Notes under the pieces: generated by a model
Database searches by the model: none
Told to the model about the DNA's origin: nothing
What the model saw: the letters and a program-made list of their open reading frames with translations, nothing else
Translations under genes and position numbers: made by a program
In this document: positions 36,239 through 45,182 of the stretch, in pieces
How positions within the stretch are numbered: the first letter of the stretch is position 1
How the letters are laid out: each line of letters starts with the position of its first letter
NCBI RefSeq assembly: GCF_900116715.1
Contig: NZ_FPBM01000008.1
Span: 124,001-188,000, forward strand
Direction of reading: 5' to 3'
Source of the DNA: Polaromonas sp. YR568
GTDB taxonomy: Bacteria; Pseudomonadota; Gammaproteobacteria; Burkholderiales; Burkholderiaceae_C
DNA length: 64,000 bases

Positions 36239-38248
36239 ATGCCCGCTCAGGCCCAAACCATCCCTCCAGCCACCGCCGGCGCGGCGGGCCAGGGGCTGCG
36301 TGCCAACGACAAATCACCCGGCCAGACGATGACGGCGCAAGAAATGGAAGCCGAAATCGCCCGCCAGGTCGCGCTGCGCACCCGCGAGCTCAGCGCCTCG
36401 CTGGCGCGCTACCAGACCATGGTCGACCTGGCGACCGAAAACATCTGCGTCGGCCAGGACGGCCTGCTGCGCTTTGCCAACCCGCCCTGCCTGGCCTTGC
36501 TGGGCACGCAGGCCGCCACCATGGCCAGCCGGCCCATGATCGAGTTCATCCACCCGGAAGACCGCGAGTTTGTCTCCGGCAAGCACAAGCTGCGTGCCGC
36601 CGGCAACTTCGTCCCGGCCTTTGAGGCACGCTTTCAGCGCGACGACGGCACGGTGTCCTGGGTGGAAATCGCCGGCGTACTGGTGGACTGGGAGGGCGCG
36701 CCGGCGGACCTGTTTTTCCTGAAAGACGTCACCGAGCGCAAAAAGCTCGAGGCGCAGACCCGCTCCGCCGCCGAGCGTTACCGGGCGGTGGTGGAAAACG
36801 TCAACGACGTCATCCTGGTGGTGCAAAAAGGCATCGTGCGCTTTTCCAACGCCAGCGCGCAGGCCATGTTCAATCACACGCTCACCGGCCAGCCTTCGCT
36901 GCATTTGATCCACCCCGACGACCGGCCCATGGTGCAGCGCCAGCGCGAGCTGATGCAGTCGGGCACCCTGGTCAGCGCTTATGAGGCACGCTTCATCACG
37001 CCGCCGTCCGAAGCCATGGCGCCGGATTTGCGCACCGGCTGGGCCAGCATCTACGGCACACGCATCGAATGGGATGGCGAGCCCGCGCTGCTGGTGCTGA
37101 TGTCCGACATCAGCGAACGCCGCCGCCTGGACGAAGAACTCAAGAGCGCGCTGACGCAGCGCGAAGCCATCCTGGAGACCACCGCCGTCGGCGTCACCTT
37201 CCTCAAGGGCCGGCGCCACCAGTGGCTTAATCGCACGCTGGCCACCATGCTGGGCTACAGCCCGGCCGAGTTGCTGGGCCAGGAAACACGCGTGCATTAC
37301 CCCAGCGACGAAGACTTCGAGCGCATAGGCGCCCTCGCCTATGCGCAGATCATGCAAACAGGCCTCTTCTCGGCCGAGGCGCGCATGCGCCGCAAAAACG
37401 GCGAACTGATCTGGGTGCAGCTCGATGGCTCGGCGCTGGACCGCAGCCAGCCCGAAGAAGGCTCGGTCTGGACCTATGTCGATATCACGCGCCGCAAAGA
37501 GGCCGACGAGGAAACCCGGCGCGCGCTGGTGCGCGAGCGCGAGCTGGGCGAGCTCAAAACCCGCTTCGTCTCGATGGCCTCGCACGAGTTCCGCACGCCA
37601 CTGGCGACGATTCTTTCGTCGGCCGAATTGATAGAGCACTACGGAGAGAAGATCACCCACAGCGAGCGCCAGGACATCATGGCCGACCTGGTGGTGGCTG
37701 TTAAACGCATGCAGGGCATGCTGGAAGACATGCTCACCGTCGGCCAGGCCGATGCCGGCAAGCTCAGGCTCAACGTCAAGCCGCTGGACATCGCCGCGCT
37801 GTGCCGCAAGCTCGTGACCGAGATGCACACCAGCGACGCCGGCCAGCACGCCATCGAATTTGAAGCGCCCGTCGGCCACAAGGCGTTTTCGCAGCTGGTC
37901 ATGCTCGATGAGCGGCTGATCCGGCACATCGCCAGCAACCTGCTGGCCAACGCCTGCAAATACTCGCCCGCCGGCAGCGTGGTGGTGCTGACGCTGGACC
38001 GCCTGCCGGGCCAATCCGGCGACCACCTGATCCTGCAGGTCAGCGACGAAGGCATAGGCATACCCACGGCAGACCTGCCGCGCCTCTTCGAGAGTTTTCA
38101 CCGCGGCTCCAATGTGGGCAACCGGCAGGGCTCCGGGCTGGGCCTGGCCATCGTGAAGCACGCTGTCGACCTGCACCACGGCAAAATTGAGGTGGCCAGC
38201 ATGCCGGGAGCCGGCACCCGGTTCACCGTCAGCCTGCCGCTTTCCTGA
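36239..38248 (+). CDS. Soluble sensor histidine kinase with three PAS domains
   Basis: The protein has about 669 residues and no membrane segment, so it senses a cytoplasmic signal. Three PAS domains lie at about residues 60-180, 190-310 and 315-430; the third reads VTFLKGRRHQWLNRTLATML. HisKA follows with phospho-acceptor His449 in SMASHEFRTPLATI, then a complete HATPase domain (NLLANACKYSP, GIGIPTADLPRLF, GSGLGLAIVKH). No haem or flavin motif is obvious. The start is uncertain (36239 by ATG; TTG at 36185 is possible). The gene for its presumed partner begins 8 bp after its stop. Confidence 0.92.
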   Translation: MPAQAQTIPPATAGAAGQGLRANDKSPGQTMTAQEMEAEIARQVALRTRELSASLARYQTMVDLATENICVGQDGLLRFANPPCLALLGTQAATMASRPMIEFIHPEDREFVSGKHKLRAAGNFVPAFEARFQRDDGTVSWVEIAGVLVDWEGAPADLFFLKDVTERKKLEAQTRSAAERYRAVVENVNDVILVVQKGIVRFSNASAQAMFNHTLTGQPSLHLIHPDDRPMVQRQRELMQSGTLVSAYEARFITPPSEAMAPDLRTGWASIYGTRIEWDGEPALLVLMSDISERRRLDEELKSALTQREAILETTAVGVTFLKGRRHQWLNRTLATMLGYSPAELLGQETRVHYPSDEDFERIGALAYAQIMQTGLFSAEARMRRKNGELIWVQLDGSALDRSQPEEGSVWTYVDITRRKEADEETRRALVRERELGELKTRFVSMASHEFRTPLATILSSAELIEHYGEKITHSERQDIMADLVVAVKRMQGMLEDMLTVGQADAGKLRLNVKPLDIAALCRKLVTEMHTSDAGQHAIEFEAPVGHKAFSQLVMLDERLIRHIASNLLANACKYSPAGSVVVLTLDRLPGQSGDHLILQVSDEGIGIPTADLPRLFESFHRGSNVGNRQGSGLGLAIVKHAVDLHHGKIEVASMPGAGTRFTVSLPLS

Positions 38249-38256
38249 GGACCTCC

Positions 38257-40332
38257 ATGACCCTGATCCTGATCGTTGAAGACGACGACGCCATCCGCAA
38301 CAACATCGTGCGGCTGCTCAAGCTGGAAGGCTTTGAGACGGCTGCGGCGCCCGACGGCCGGCAGGGCCTGGAGCTCGCCCGCAGCAGCCGCCCCGACCTC
38401 ATCATCTCCGACGTCGGCATGCCCGGCATGAACGGCTTTGAATTGCTGGACGCAGTGCGCGCCGACCGGGTGCTCGTCAACACCCCCTTCATGCTGCTGA
38501 CCGCGCTGGACGACCGCGAAAGCATGCGGCGCGGCATGACGGCCGGCGCCGACGACTACCTCTCCAAGCCCTTTAACCGCGCCGAGCTGCTCGACGCCGT
38601 CAACGCGCAGCTCAAGAAAAAGCAGCGGGTGCGCGAAGCCATCGACTCCGGTGTGGCCGCCGGTGAAGAACGCCTGCGCGCCGCCTTTGCCAGCCGCATC
38701 AGCGGCGGGCGGCCCGCCGAGGTGCCCATCGACATCCCGCCCAGCGCGGAGACCGAAGAACTCTCCAGCGCCACCGTGCTGGTCGCCAGCATCCGCAACT
38801 TCACGTCGCTGGCTGAAAAGCTCAATGCCGCGGAAGTCTCCCTGCTGCTGACCGAGTACTTCGAGCGGACCTCCGAGTCGGTGCTGAAAAACAGCGGGCG
38901 GCACATCAAGTTCATCGGCGACGGCCTGATGGCGGTGTTCTCCGACACCCTCACCGGCTCGCCCCTGCCGGCGTCACGCCGCGCCATCTCCGCCGCCCTG
39001 GCCATGGCGCTGGCCACGCACGAGTTCCGGGACTGGCTCAACCAGCGCTTTGGCGAGCGCGCCCTGCCACCTTTTGCCATGGGTGTGGGTATTCACAGCG
39101 GGGCAGTCACACTGTGCCAGCTGGGTGCGCAGCAAACCCGCGAGCTCACGCCCGTCGGCGAGACCGTGACGCTGGCCGCGCGCCTTGAAAGCGCGTCTGA
39201 GGAAATGGGCTGGACGGTGATGGCCAGCGAGCACACGCTGGGCCAGGCCGGCCCCGGCATCGAAACAGGCACCCACACTTCGCTGGTAGTGCCCGGCAAG
39301 AACCTCGCCATCGATGTGGCGGAAGTCACGGGCCTGGTCACCACCATGGAAGACAAGATCCACGGCATGGCCAGCCTGACCGAACGCGCCGGCGAAATCA
39401 GCGATGCCGTGCGGGCCAACTCCGACATCACCGCGCGGGCCGTCAAGAGCGCGCTGGACTCCAAGCTGTCGGCGCTCAAGGGCCTGCGCTTTGACGCCAA
39501 CACCGAGCCTGTGCGCCTGAAGGGCTACCGCATCACACGCAAGATAGGCGCCGGCGGCATGACCGAGGTCTACCTCAGCGAGCGTGAATCCGACGGCCTG
39601 CCCATCGTGCTCAAGGTGCTCGATTCACGCGGCCAGGAGGCCTCCGAGCACCTGGTGCGCTTCATCCAGGAATACGCCCTGCTCTGCAAGATCGACCACC
39701 CGCACGTCATCAAGATTTATGACCAGGGCTTCACCGACGAGCACGCCTACATCGCGATGGAATATTTTGAATGCGGCGACCTGCGCGGCCTCTTCGGCCC
39801 CAACCTGGCGCGCGAGCAGGCCGTCACGGTCGCGCGGCAGATCGCCGAGGCGCTGTCCGCGATCCACGAGCACGGCATCGTCCACCGCGACATCAAGCCG
39901 GAAAATGTCATGCTGCGCGCCGACGGCAGTGTGGCGCTGGCCGACTTCGGCATTGCCAAGTCGATGCTGCAGGCCCACAGCATGGGCCTGACGCAGACCC
40001 ACCACGGCGATGTGGTGGGCACGCCCTATTACATGAGCCCCGAACAGGCCACCGGCCGCAAAGTCACGGCGCAGTCCGACCTCTACAGCCTGGGCGTGAT
40101 GTTCTTCGAAATGCTCGCCCACAGGCGGCCCTACATCGCCGAGTCACTCGAGCTGCTGCTGGCCAAACACCTGAACGCCGAAACCCCGCCGCTGCCGCCC
40201 CAGCATGTCGCCATGCAGGGCATCGTCAACAAGCTCATGGCCAAAAATCCGAATCACCGCTACGAGTCCGCCGCGGCCTTTCTCGACGACCTGAACCTGG
40301 TGGCGCCACCCGCACCTGAGATCAGCCTGTAA
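38257..40332 (+). CDS. Hybrid protein: receiver + degenerate nucleotide cyclase domain + Ser/Thr protein kinase
   Basis: The 691-residue protein has three parts. Residues 1-120 are a receiver domain with Asp52 in DLIISDVGMPG, Thr82 and Lys104. Residues 165-340 are a class III cyclase homology domain. Its second metal Asp is kept (Asp222 in FIGDGLMAVF) and so is Arg309, but the first metal Asp is Ser178 (VASIRNF) and the transition-state Asn is Thr305 (VGETVTLAARL). Residues 424-685 are a eukaryotic-like kinase with GAGGMTEV, Lys453, HRDIKPEN (Asp545, Asn550) and DFG (Asp563), all intact. The upstream histidine kinase presumably phosphorylates Asp52 and so controls Ser/Thr kinase output. The target is unknown. 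Confidence 0.92.
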   Translation: MTLILIVEDDDAIRNNIVRLLKLEGFETAAAPDGRQGLELARSSRPDLIISDVGMPGMNGFELLDAVRADRVLVNTPFMLLTALDDRESMRRGMTAGADDYLSKPFNRAELLDAVNAQLKKKQRVREAIDSGVAAGEERLRAAFASRISGGRPAEVPIDIPPSAETEELSSATVLVASIRNFTSLAEKLNAAEVSLLLTEYFERTSESVLKNSGRHIKFIGDGLMAVFSDTLTGSPLPASRRAISAALAMALATHEFRDWLNQRFGERALPPFAMGVGIHSGAVTLCQLGAQQTRELTPVGETVTLAARLESASEEMGWTVMASEHTLGQAGPGIETGTHTSLVVPGKNLAIDVAEVTGLVTTMEDKIHGMASLTERAGEISDAVRANSDITARAVKSALDSKLSALKGLRFDANTEPVRLKGYRITRKIGAGGMTEVYLSERESDGLPIVLKVLDSRGQEASEHLVRFIQEYALLCKIDHPHVIKIYDQGFTDEHAYIAMEYFECGDLRGLFGPNLAREQAVTVARQIAEALSAIHEHGIVHRDIKPENVMLRADGSVALADFGIAKSMLQAHSMGLTQTHHGDVVGTPYYMSPEQATGRKVTAQSDLYSLGVMFFEMLAHRRPYIAESLELLLAKHLNAETPPLPPQHVAMQGIVNKLMAKNPNHRYESAAAFLDDLNLVAPPAPEISL

Positions 40333-40373
40333 ACAGCGCAGCCACCCGTGGTGGTGCCCAATGTTCTTAACCC

Positions 40374-40467
40374 CAGCATGAGCCGCGGAACCGGCTTTGC
40401 CGGGCCGCAGGGCGGGCGACCCCCTCGGGGGGGCAAGGAGTCACACGAAGTGAACGACTGTGGGGTC
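40374..40467 (+). repeat. Two-hairpin interspersed repeat (copy R2), ending at the cydB stop
   Basis: It has the same order as R1: hairpin around GGAACCGGCTTTGCCGGGCC, hairpin around CCCCCTCGGGGG, and the tail CACACGAAGTGAACGACTG. It fills the gap between the convergent hybrid kinase gene and cydB, and its last bases (GGGGTCA) contain the cydB stop codon. Confidence 0.85.
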
Positions 40468-41497
40468 AATATTTCAGCGCCGTGCTCTTGCCCCAGAAGA
40501 CCCGGTACGCGAACACTGTGTACCCAATAATCATCGGCAACACCACCAGCGCCCCCACCAGAATCACGCCCATCGCAGCCGGCGCCGTGGCAGCCTGCCA
40601 GATGGTGAGCTTGTCGATCACCAGCCACGGAAAGAGGCTGTACGCCAGGCCGTAGAAGGCCAGCAAAAACACACCAACAGTGGCGCCAAAAGGCACCCAG
40701 GCGCCGTATTCATTGCCCTGCGCCAGCCGCACCGGCAGGCGCTGCAGGCTGCGGTAGATCACGCCGAAGAGCACCGCCGTAGCGGCAGGAATCGGCAGCA
40801 GCAACACGATGTTCGGGAAAGAGAACCACTTGGCAAAAATCGTCGGGCTGACCAGCGGCGTCGCGATCGAGATCGCCGCCACACCCGCCATGGTGAACCA
40901 CAGGCTGCCGCGCGCCCAGTGCACCGCGCGCAGTTGCAGCTCACCTTCGGATTTGATGATGAGCCAGCCCGCGCCCAGCAGGCAGTAGGCCGCCACCAGC
41001 GCGGCGCCGATCACGGCGTTGAACAAGATGGTCCACCAGTCCGAGGCAAAGCCGGTGATCAGCGAGCCCAGCATATAGCCCTGCGACCAGCTCGCCAGCA
41101 GCGAGCCGGTATAGAACATGCGGTTCCACAGCGGCTTGTGGCTGGCGCGCGCCTTCACCCGGAAGTCAAAGGCCACACCGCGCAGCGTGAGGCCGATCAG
41201 CATAAAGGCCACTGGCAAATACAGCGCGCCCAGGATGACGCCGTGCGCCATCGGGAACACCGTCAGCAAGATGCCCACGCCCAGCACCAGCCAGGTTTCG
41301 TTGGCGTCCCAGAAGGGGCCTATGCTGGCGATCATGGTGTCCTTGTCGTCGTCGCCGGCGCGGCGCATCAGCACGCCCACACCGAGGTCGTAGCCGTCCA
41401 GGATCACATAGGCCAGCATCGCCAGCCCCATCACCACCAGGAAGACGATGGGCATCCAGCCGGCGGCTTGCGTCAGGTCGGGGGCAAGATCAAGCAT
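40466..41497 (-). CDS. cydB: Cytochrome bd-type ubiquinol oxidase subunit II
   Basis: Subunit II of the membrane quinol oxidase that reduces oxygen to water. The 343-residue protein has about eight or nine membrane helices, with the family motif VILDGYDLGVGVLM near residue 31 and FWDANETWLVL near residue 62. It overlaps cydA by 8 bp. No small CydX-like gene is visible after it; a repeat starts at its stop codon. The partner subunit is of the cyanide-insensitive (CIO) type, so cioB would be the equivalent name. Confidence 0.94.
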   Translation of the reverse strand: MLDLAPDLTQAAGWMPIVFLVVMGLAMLAYVILDGYDLGVGVLMRRAGDDDKDTMIASIGPFWDANETWLVLGVGILLTVFPMAHGVILGALYLPVAFMLIGLTLRGVAFDFRVKARASHKPLWNRMFYTGSLLASWSQGYMLGSLITGFASDWWTILFNAVIGAALVAAYCLLGAGWLIIKSEGELQLRAVHWARGSLWFTMAGVAAISIATPLVSPTIFAKWFSFPNIVLLLPIPAATAVLFGVIYRSLQRLPVRLAQGNEYGAWVPFGATVGVFLLAFYGLAYSLFPWLVIDKLTIWQAATAPAAMGVILVGALVVLPMIIGYTVFAYRVFWGKSTALKY

Positions 41498-42905
41498 TGG
41501 GGGCTCCTTCCTTCTCGGGGTAATTCACGACGTTGAGGTTCTTTTCGGTATCGCCCGCGGTGTTGTCGTCGCCGAATGGTTTGTCGGCATGCTTTTTGTG
41601 GCGCGCCAGGTAAAACACCACCGAGATGTAAGACACCAGCAGCACCGCATACAGCACCAGGTACATCGTCAGCGTGAGCGCAATGCGCGGCGCCGGCACC
41701 TTGGAGGCCGCGTCGGCCGCCGTCAGCACGCCCGTCACCAGCCAGGGCTGCCGGCCTATCTCGGTCACGTACCAGCCGGCGACCAGCGCGATCCAGCCGG
41801 CAAAGGTCATGGCCACCAGCACGCGCGCGTGCCACACCGTGAGCTCGCGCGACGAGTCTTTCTTCCATGGAGCCAGCTGAAGGACACTCGCCCAGCTGAC
41901 CAGCAGCATCAACACACCCACACCGACCATGATGCGGAAGGCCCAGAACACTGGCGCGACGGGCGGGTGCTTGCCTTCAAACTGGTCCAGGCCTTTGACT
42001 TCGCCGTCCAGCGAATGCGTGAGGTAAAGCGAAGCGAGCTTGGGAATCGCAATCTCGTAGCGGTTCTCTTTGGCCTTCTCGTCCGGCAAGGCAAACAGCA
42101 CGGCCGGCACGCCTTTCTCGGTTTTCCAGATGCCTTCCATCGCCGCCAGCTTGGCCGGTTGATGTTCCAGCGTGTTCAGGCCGTGCAGGTCGCCCGCGAT
42201 GATCTGCAACGGAATCAGCATCGCAGCCATGTAGATGCCGGTCTTCAGGCTGGCGATGACTTCAGCGCTGCGGTCGTCGCGCAGCCAGCGGTAGGCCGAG
42301 ATGCCCGCCACCAGAAAAGCCACCGTCAGCCCCGAGGCCAGCAGCATGTGCGTGAGGCGATAAGGGAAGGACGGGTTGAAGATCACCTCCAGCCAGCTCG
42401 TCACATGCGCCTGGCCGTTGATCATTTCAAAACCGGCAGGCGTCTGCATCCAGGAGTTGAGCGCCAGGATCCAGAAAGCCGACAGCGTGGTGCCGCCCGC
42501 CACCAGCAGCGTGGCGATGGTGTGCATGGTCTCGCTCACGCGTTCACGCGCAAACAGCATCACGCCCAGCATGGTGGCCTCCAAGAAGAAAGCGGTGAGC
42601 ACCTCATACGCCAGCAGCGGCCCGGCGATGTTGCCGACCTTTTCCATATAGCCCGGCCAGTTGGTGCCGAACTGGAAGCTCATGGTGATGCCGCTGACCA
42701 CGCCCAGCGCAAAGGTCAGCGCAAAAATCTTCACCCAGAACTGGTAGGCGTCCATCCAGAACTGGTCCTGGCTTTTGACAAACCTCAGCTTGAAGTACAG
42801 CAGCACCCAGCCCAGCGAGATGCTGATGGTCGGGAACAGGATGTGAAAGGTGATGTTGGCGGCAAACTGGATGCGGGCCAACAGGAATGCGTCAAGTCCG
42901 TCCAT
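41490..42905 (-). CDS. cydA: Cytochrome bd-type ubiquinol oxidase subunit I (CIO-like)
   Basis: Subunit I carries the haems and the quinol site. The 471-residue protein starts FLLARIQFAANITFHILFP, with the haem-ligand His in that segment, and has GRQPWLVTGVLTAADA near the C-terminal end, typical of the family. The region between helices 6 and 7 is short, which points to the cyanide-insensitive (CioA) subgroup and not E. coli CydA. Three start codons in a row (TTG, ATG, ATG at 42911, 42908, 42905) follow AGGAG; spacing favours 42905. It overlaps the regulator gene stop and is probably translationally coupled to it. Confidence 0.94.
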   Translation of the reverse strand: MDGLDAFLLARIQFAANITFHILFPTISISLGWVLLYFKLRFVKSQDQFWMDAYQFWVKIFALTFALGVVSGITMSFQFGTNWPGYMEKVGNIAGPLLAYEVLTAFFLEATMLGVMLFARERVSETMHTIATLLVAGGTTLSAFWILALNSWMQTPAGFEMINGQAHVTSWLEVIFNPSFPYRLTHMLLASGLTVAFLVAGISAYRWLRDDRSAEVIASLKTGIYMAAMLIPLQIIAGDLHGLNTLEHQPAKLAAMEGIWKTEKGVPAVLFALPDEKAKENRYEIAIPKLASLYLTHSLDGEVKGLDQFEGKHPPVAPVFWAFRIMVGVGVLMLLVSWASVLQLAPWKKDSSRELTVWHARVLVAMTFAGWIALVAGWYVTEIGRQPWLVTGVLTAADAASKVPAPRIALTLTMYLVLYAVLLVSYISVVFYLARHKKHADKPFGDDNTAGDTEKNLNVVNYPEKEGAPNA

Positions 42906-42907
42906 CA

Positions 42908-43561
42908 TCAACTCCTGTTTTCATCGGGAAGGCTGGCAGGCTGTGCTGCGGGCTCGGGCGCTTCAGGAAGCTTTGCCGCCACTGTGGGGGATGCCGCGCG
43001 GCCTGTCAAACCGGCCTTTACCGTGCTGGCGACCTTGCCCTTCATCTCCAGCAGCTTCTGCACTTTCGCGCCCATCTTCATCAGGCTCATCAGCGTGGCC
43101 GAATCCATTTTTTGCACATCGGCCAGCCAGCCCGTCATCAGCTCGATCAGGTCGTGCATCTGCTTCATGCGCGCCTGGGCGTGGATGTCGTCCGCATGCG
43201 CGGGCTGCTCCATCAGCGCATCCCGCAGCATCGACAGCGTCGGGTCGATCTCGCGCTTGCGGCGCTCTTCAGCCAGCGTGCGGAAGATGGCCCAAACATC
43301 TTCAGGCGCCTGAAAGTACTCGCGCCTGTCGTTCGGCAGGTGCTGCAAACGCACCAGGTTCCAGGACTGCAACTCCTTCAAACCCATGCTGACGTTGGAC
43401 CGCGAAAACGCCAGCGCCTCGCCGATTTCGTCGGCATTGAGCGCCCGGGGAGAGACATATAAGAGGGCATAAATCTGCCCCACGGTGCGGTTGATGCCCC
43501 AGCGGCTGCCCATTTCACCGAAATGCAGGACAAAACGCTGGGTTAAGGGGGGCAGGTTCAT
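42908..43561 (-). CDS. GbsR/MarR-family regulator of the bd oxidase operon
   Basis: The 217-residue protein has a winged helix near residues 20-90 with RFVLHFGEMGSRWGINRTVGQ and ALAFSRSNVSMGLKELQ, which match the GbsR subgroup of MarR proteins. The C-terminal 50 residues are Ala/Pro-rich. Its stop overlaps the start region of cydA, so it is the first gene of the oxidase operon and probably regulates it. A candidate operator (43617-43641) lies about 60 bp upstream of its start. Confidence 0.9.
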   Translation of the reverse strand: MNLPPLTQRFVLHFGEMGSRWGINRTVGQIYALLYVSPRALNADEIGEALAFSRSNVSMGLKELQSWNLVRLQHLPNDRREYFQAPEDVWAIFRTLAEERRKREIDPTLSMLRDALMEQPAHADDIHAQARMKQMHDLIELMTGWLADVQKMDSATLMSLMKMGAKVQKLLEMKGKVASTVKAGLTGRAASPTVAAKLPEAPEPAAQPASLPDENRS

Positions 43562-43616
43562 GGTTTGGGCGTCCTTTATCGGTCTTTTGGCGTTTTGGTG
43601 ACGTCTTTACTTTATT

Positions 43617-43641
43617 GAATTTTCAGGAATTACTGAAATTC
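43617..43641. promoter_or_regulatory. Candidate operator between the GbsR and PKMT-like genes
   Basis: TTTCAG (43621-43626) and CTGAAA (43633-43638) form a perfect 6+6 inverted repeat with a 6-base spacer, and the flanks GAAT/ATTC extend it imperfectly. It lies in AT-rich DNA in the divergent gap and suits binding by the GbsR-type dimer to control both directions. This is inferred from symmetry and position. Confidence 0.55.
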
Positions 43642-43754
43642 TAATAAATTGAAACACTTTGCGCCAGCGGTTTTGATTGACCCTGCGAGGCTCTCGGGTG
43701 CGCCGGGCACAATGCAGGCACATCTGACCCCGCCGCGACGGAGCCAACCGCCCC

Positions 43755-45152
43755 ATGTCCCAACACCTGACAGCCCTCCTCCAGCAAAGCTACGACGAGA
43801 CGCCCTACGCCTCGCACCCGTTTGCGCAAACCACGCCTGAGCGCCTGGAAGGCATCGCGACGTTGTTCGGCCTGGCGCCTACGCCGCCCACCGCCGCCCG
43901 TGTGCTGGAGCTGGGCTGCGCTTCGGGCGGCAACATCATTCCGTTTGCGCTGCGCCATCCAGAGGCGCATGTGGTCGGGCTGGATTTGTCGGCGGTGCAA
44001 ATTGAGCAGGGGCTGGAGCGGGTGCGGCAGCTGGGCATCACCAACCTCGAGCTGCGGCAGATGAACCTGGAGGATGTGGACGCGTCGCTGGGCAGCTTTG
44101 ACTACATCCTCTGCCACGGCGTTTACAGCTGGGTGCCGGATTCGGTGCAGAAGGCCATCATGCGCATTTGCCGCACGCACCTGACGCCGGCCGGCATCGC
44201 ATACATCAGCTTCAACACCTACCCGGGCTGGAAGGCGCGCGAGATCGTGCGGGACGCCATGCTGTTTCGCGCCGAAACGCGCACCACGCCCGCCGACAAG
44301 ATGGCTTACGCGCGCGGCATGACGGACTTCCTGGTGCAGATGTCGCCCGAGGGCAGCCTGCTGCGCAAGGCGCTGGATGAGGTGTTGCCCACGATCGAAG
44401 CGGCCGGGCCGACCTACCTGATGCATGAGTTTCTGGAGCACTGCAACCAGCCCATGTATTTCCGCGACTTCGTCGCTTCGGCACGCATGCAGGGGCTGGA
44501 TTACCTGGCCGATGCCGAACCCCAGACCATGTTCGTCACCAACCACGGCCCGCAGGTGGCCGAGCCGCTGCTAAAAGAAGCCGGCAGCGACCAGGTGCTG
44601 ATGGAGCAATACCTGGACTTCCTGACCAACCGCAGCTTTCGCCAGAGCCTGCTGGTGCATGCCGCACAAAAGAAGGACGTGAAGTACCGCATCGACCCCG
44701 GGTGCCTGCAGAAGCTGCACTACGCCTGGCGTGAAGACCCGCAAGCACCGGAGGGCGCCGGCCGTGCGGCGCCGCCCTCAGCCGCGGCCGCCGTGCATGC
44801 CGCGCTGGATGCCGCGTTTCCAGCGACCCTGTCTTTTGCTGAGCTGTGCGCCGCCGCGCCGTTGCCGGTAGTGACGGCCTGCGTGGAAGAGTTGGTCATC
44901 ACCGGCCGTGTGCGCTATGCATGCAGACCGGTCGCCTGCGCGTCGGCGGCCAAAGTGGCGACCGGCCGGGCGCTCGCTTACCCCGCCGCTGCGCTGCGGC
45001 CGGACTTTGCCTGCAACATCTGGCACCAACCGGTAAAACTCAGCGCCGCCGAATACGCGCTGCTGCTGCGCCTGCAAGACGGTGCTGCGGCTGATATTGA
45101 GCAAGACGGCTATTCGCTGGAACGGCTGCGGCGTTTCGGGCTGCTGGTCTAA
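43755..45152 (+). CDS. SAM-dependent methyltransferase with PKMT-like regulatory domain
   Basis: The 465-residue protein starts with the family signature SYDETPYASHPFAQT and then has SAM motif I VLELGCASGGNIIPFAL (near residue 50) and GLDLSAVQIEQG. After the catalytic domain comes an all-helical region of the type seen in rickettsial protein lysine methyltransferases (PKMT1/2), and a C-terminal domain rich in Ala. Those enzymes methylate outer-membrane proteins; the target here is unknown. It diverges from the GbsR-cydAB operon, and a link with that operon is possible but not shown. Confidence 0.85.
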   Translation: MSQHLTALLQQSYDETPYASHPFAQTTPERLEGIATLFGLAPTPPTAARVLELGCASGGNIIPFALRHPEAHVVGLDLSAVQIEQGLERVRQLGITNLELRQMNLEDVDASLGSFDYILCHGVYSWVPDSVQKAIMRICRTHLTPAGIAYISFNTYPGWKAREIVRDAMLFRAETRTTPADKMAYARGMTDFLVQMSPEGSLLRKALDEVLPTIEAAGPTYLMHEFLEHCNQPMYFRDFVASARMQGLDYLADAEPQTMFVTNHGPQVAEPLLKEAGSDQVLMEQYLDFLTNRSFRQSLLVHAAQKKDVKYRIDPGCLQKLHYAWREDPQAPEGAGRAAPPSAAAAVHAALDAAFPATLSFAELCAAAPLPVVTACVEELVITGRVRYACRPVACASAAKVATGRALAYPAAALRPDFACNIWHQPVKLSAAEYALLLRLQDGAAADIEQDGYSLERLRRFGLLV

Positions 45153-45182
45153 AGCACGCGCTAGCCAGTGCCGGCCGGCACG

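Noticed and set aside
36314-38179. 621-codon open frame antisense to the PAS histidine kinase
   Set aside because: The kinase frame has clear PAS, HisKA and HATPase motifs; the antisense frame is a shadow of high GC at third codon positions.
41448-43313. 621-codon open frame antisense to cydA
   Set aside because: It is rich in His, Gln and Arg and overlaps a well-conserved oxidase gene; no family motif is visible.
45168-45181. GTGCCGGCCGGCAC palindrome between the PKMT-like gene and the phosphoesterase gene
   Set aside because: It is a perfect 14-bp palindrome but has no loop or T run, so I do not call it a terminator; a chance GC palindrome is as likely.
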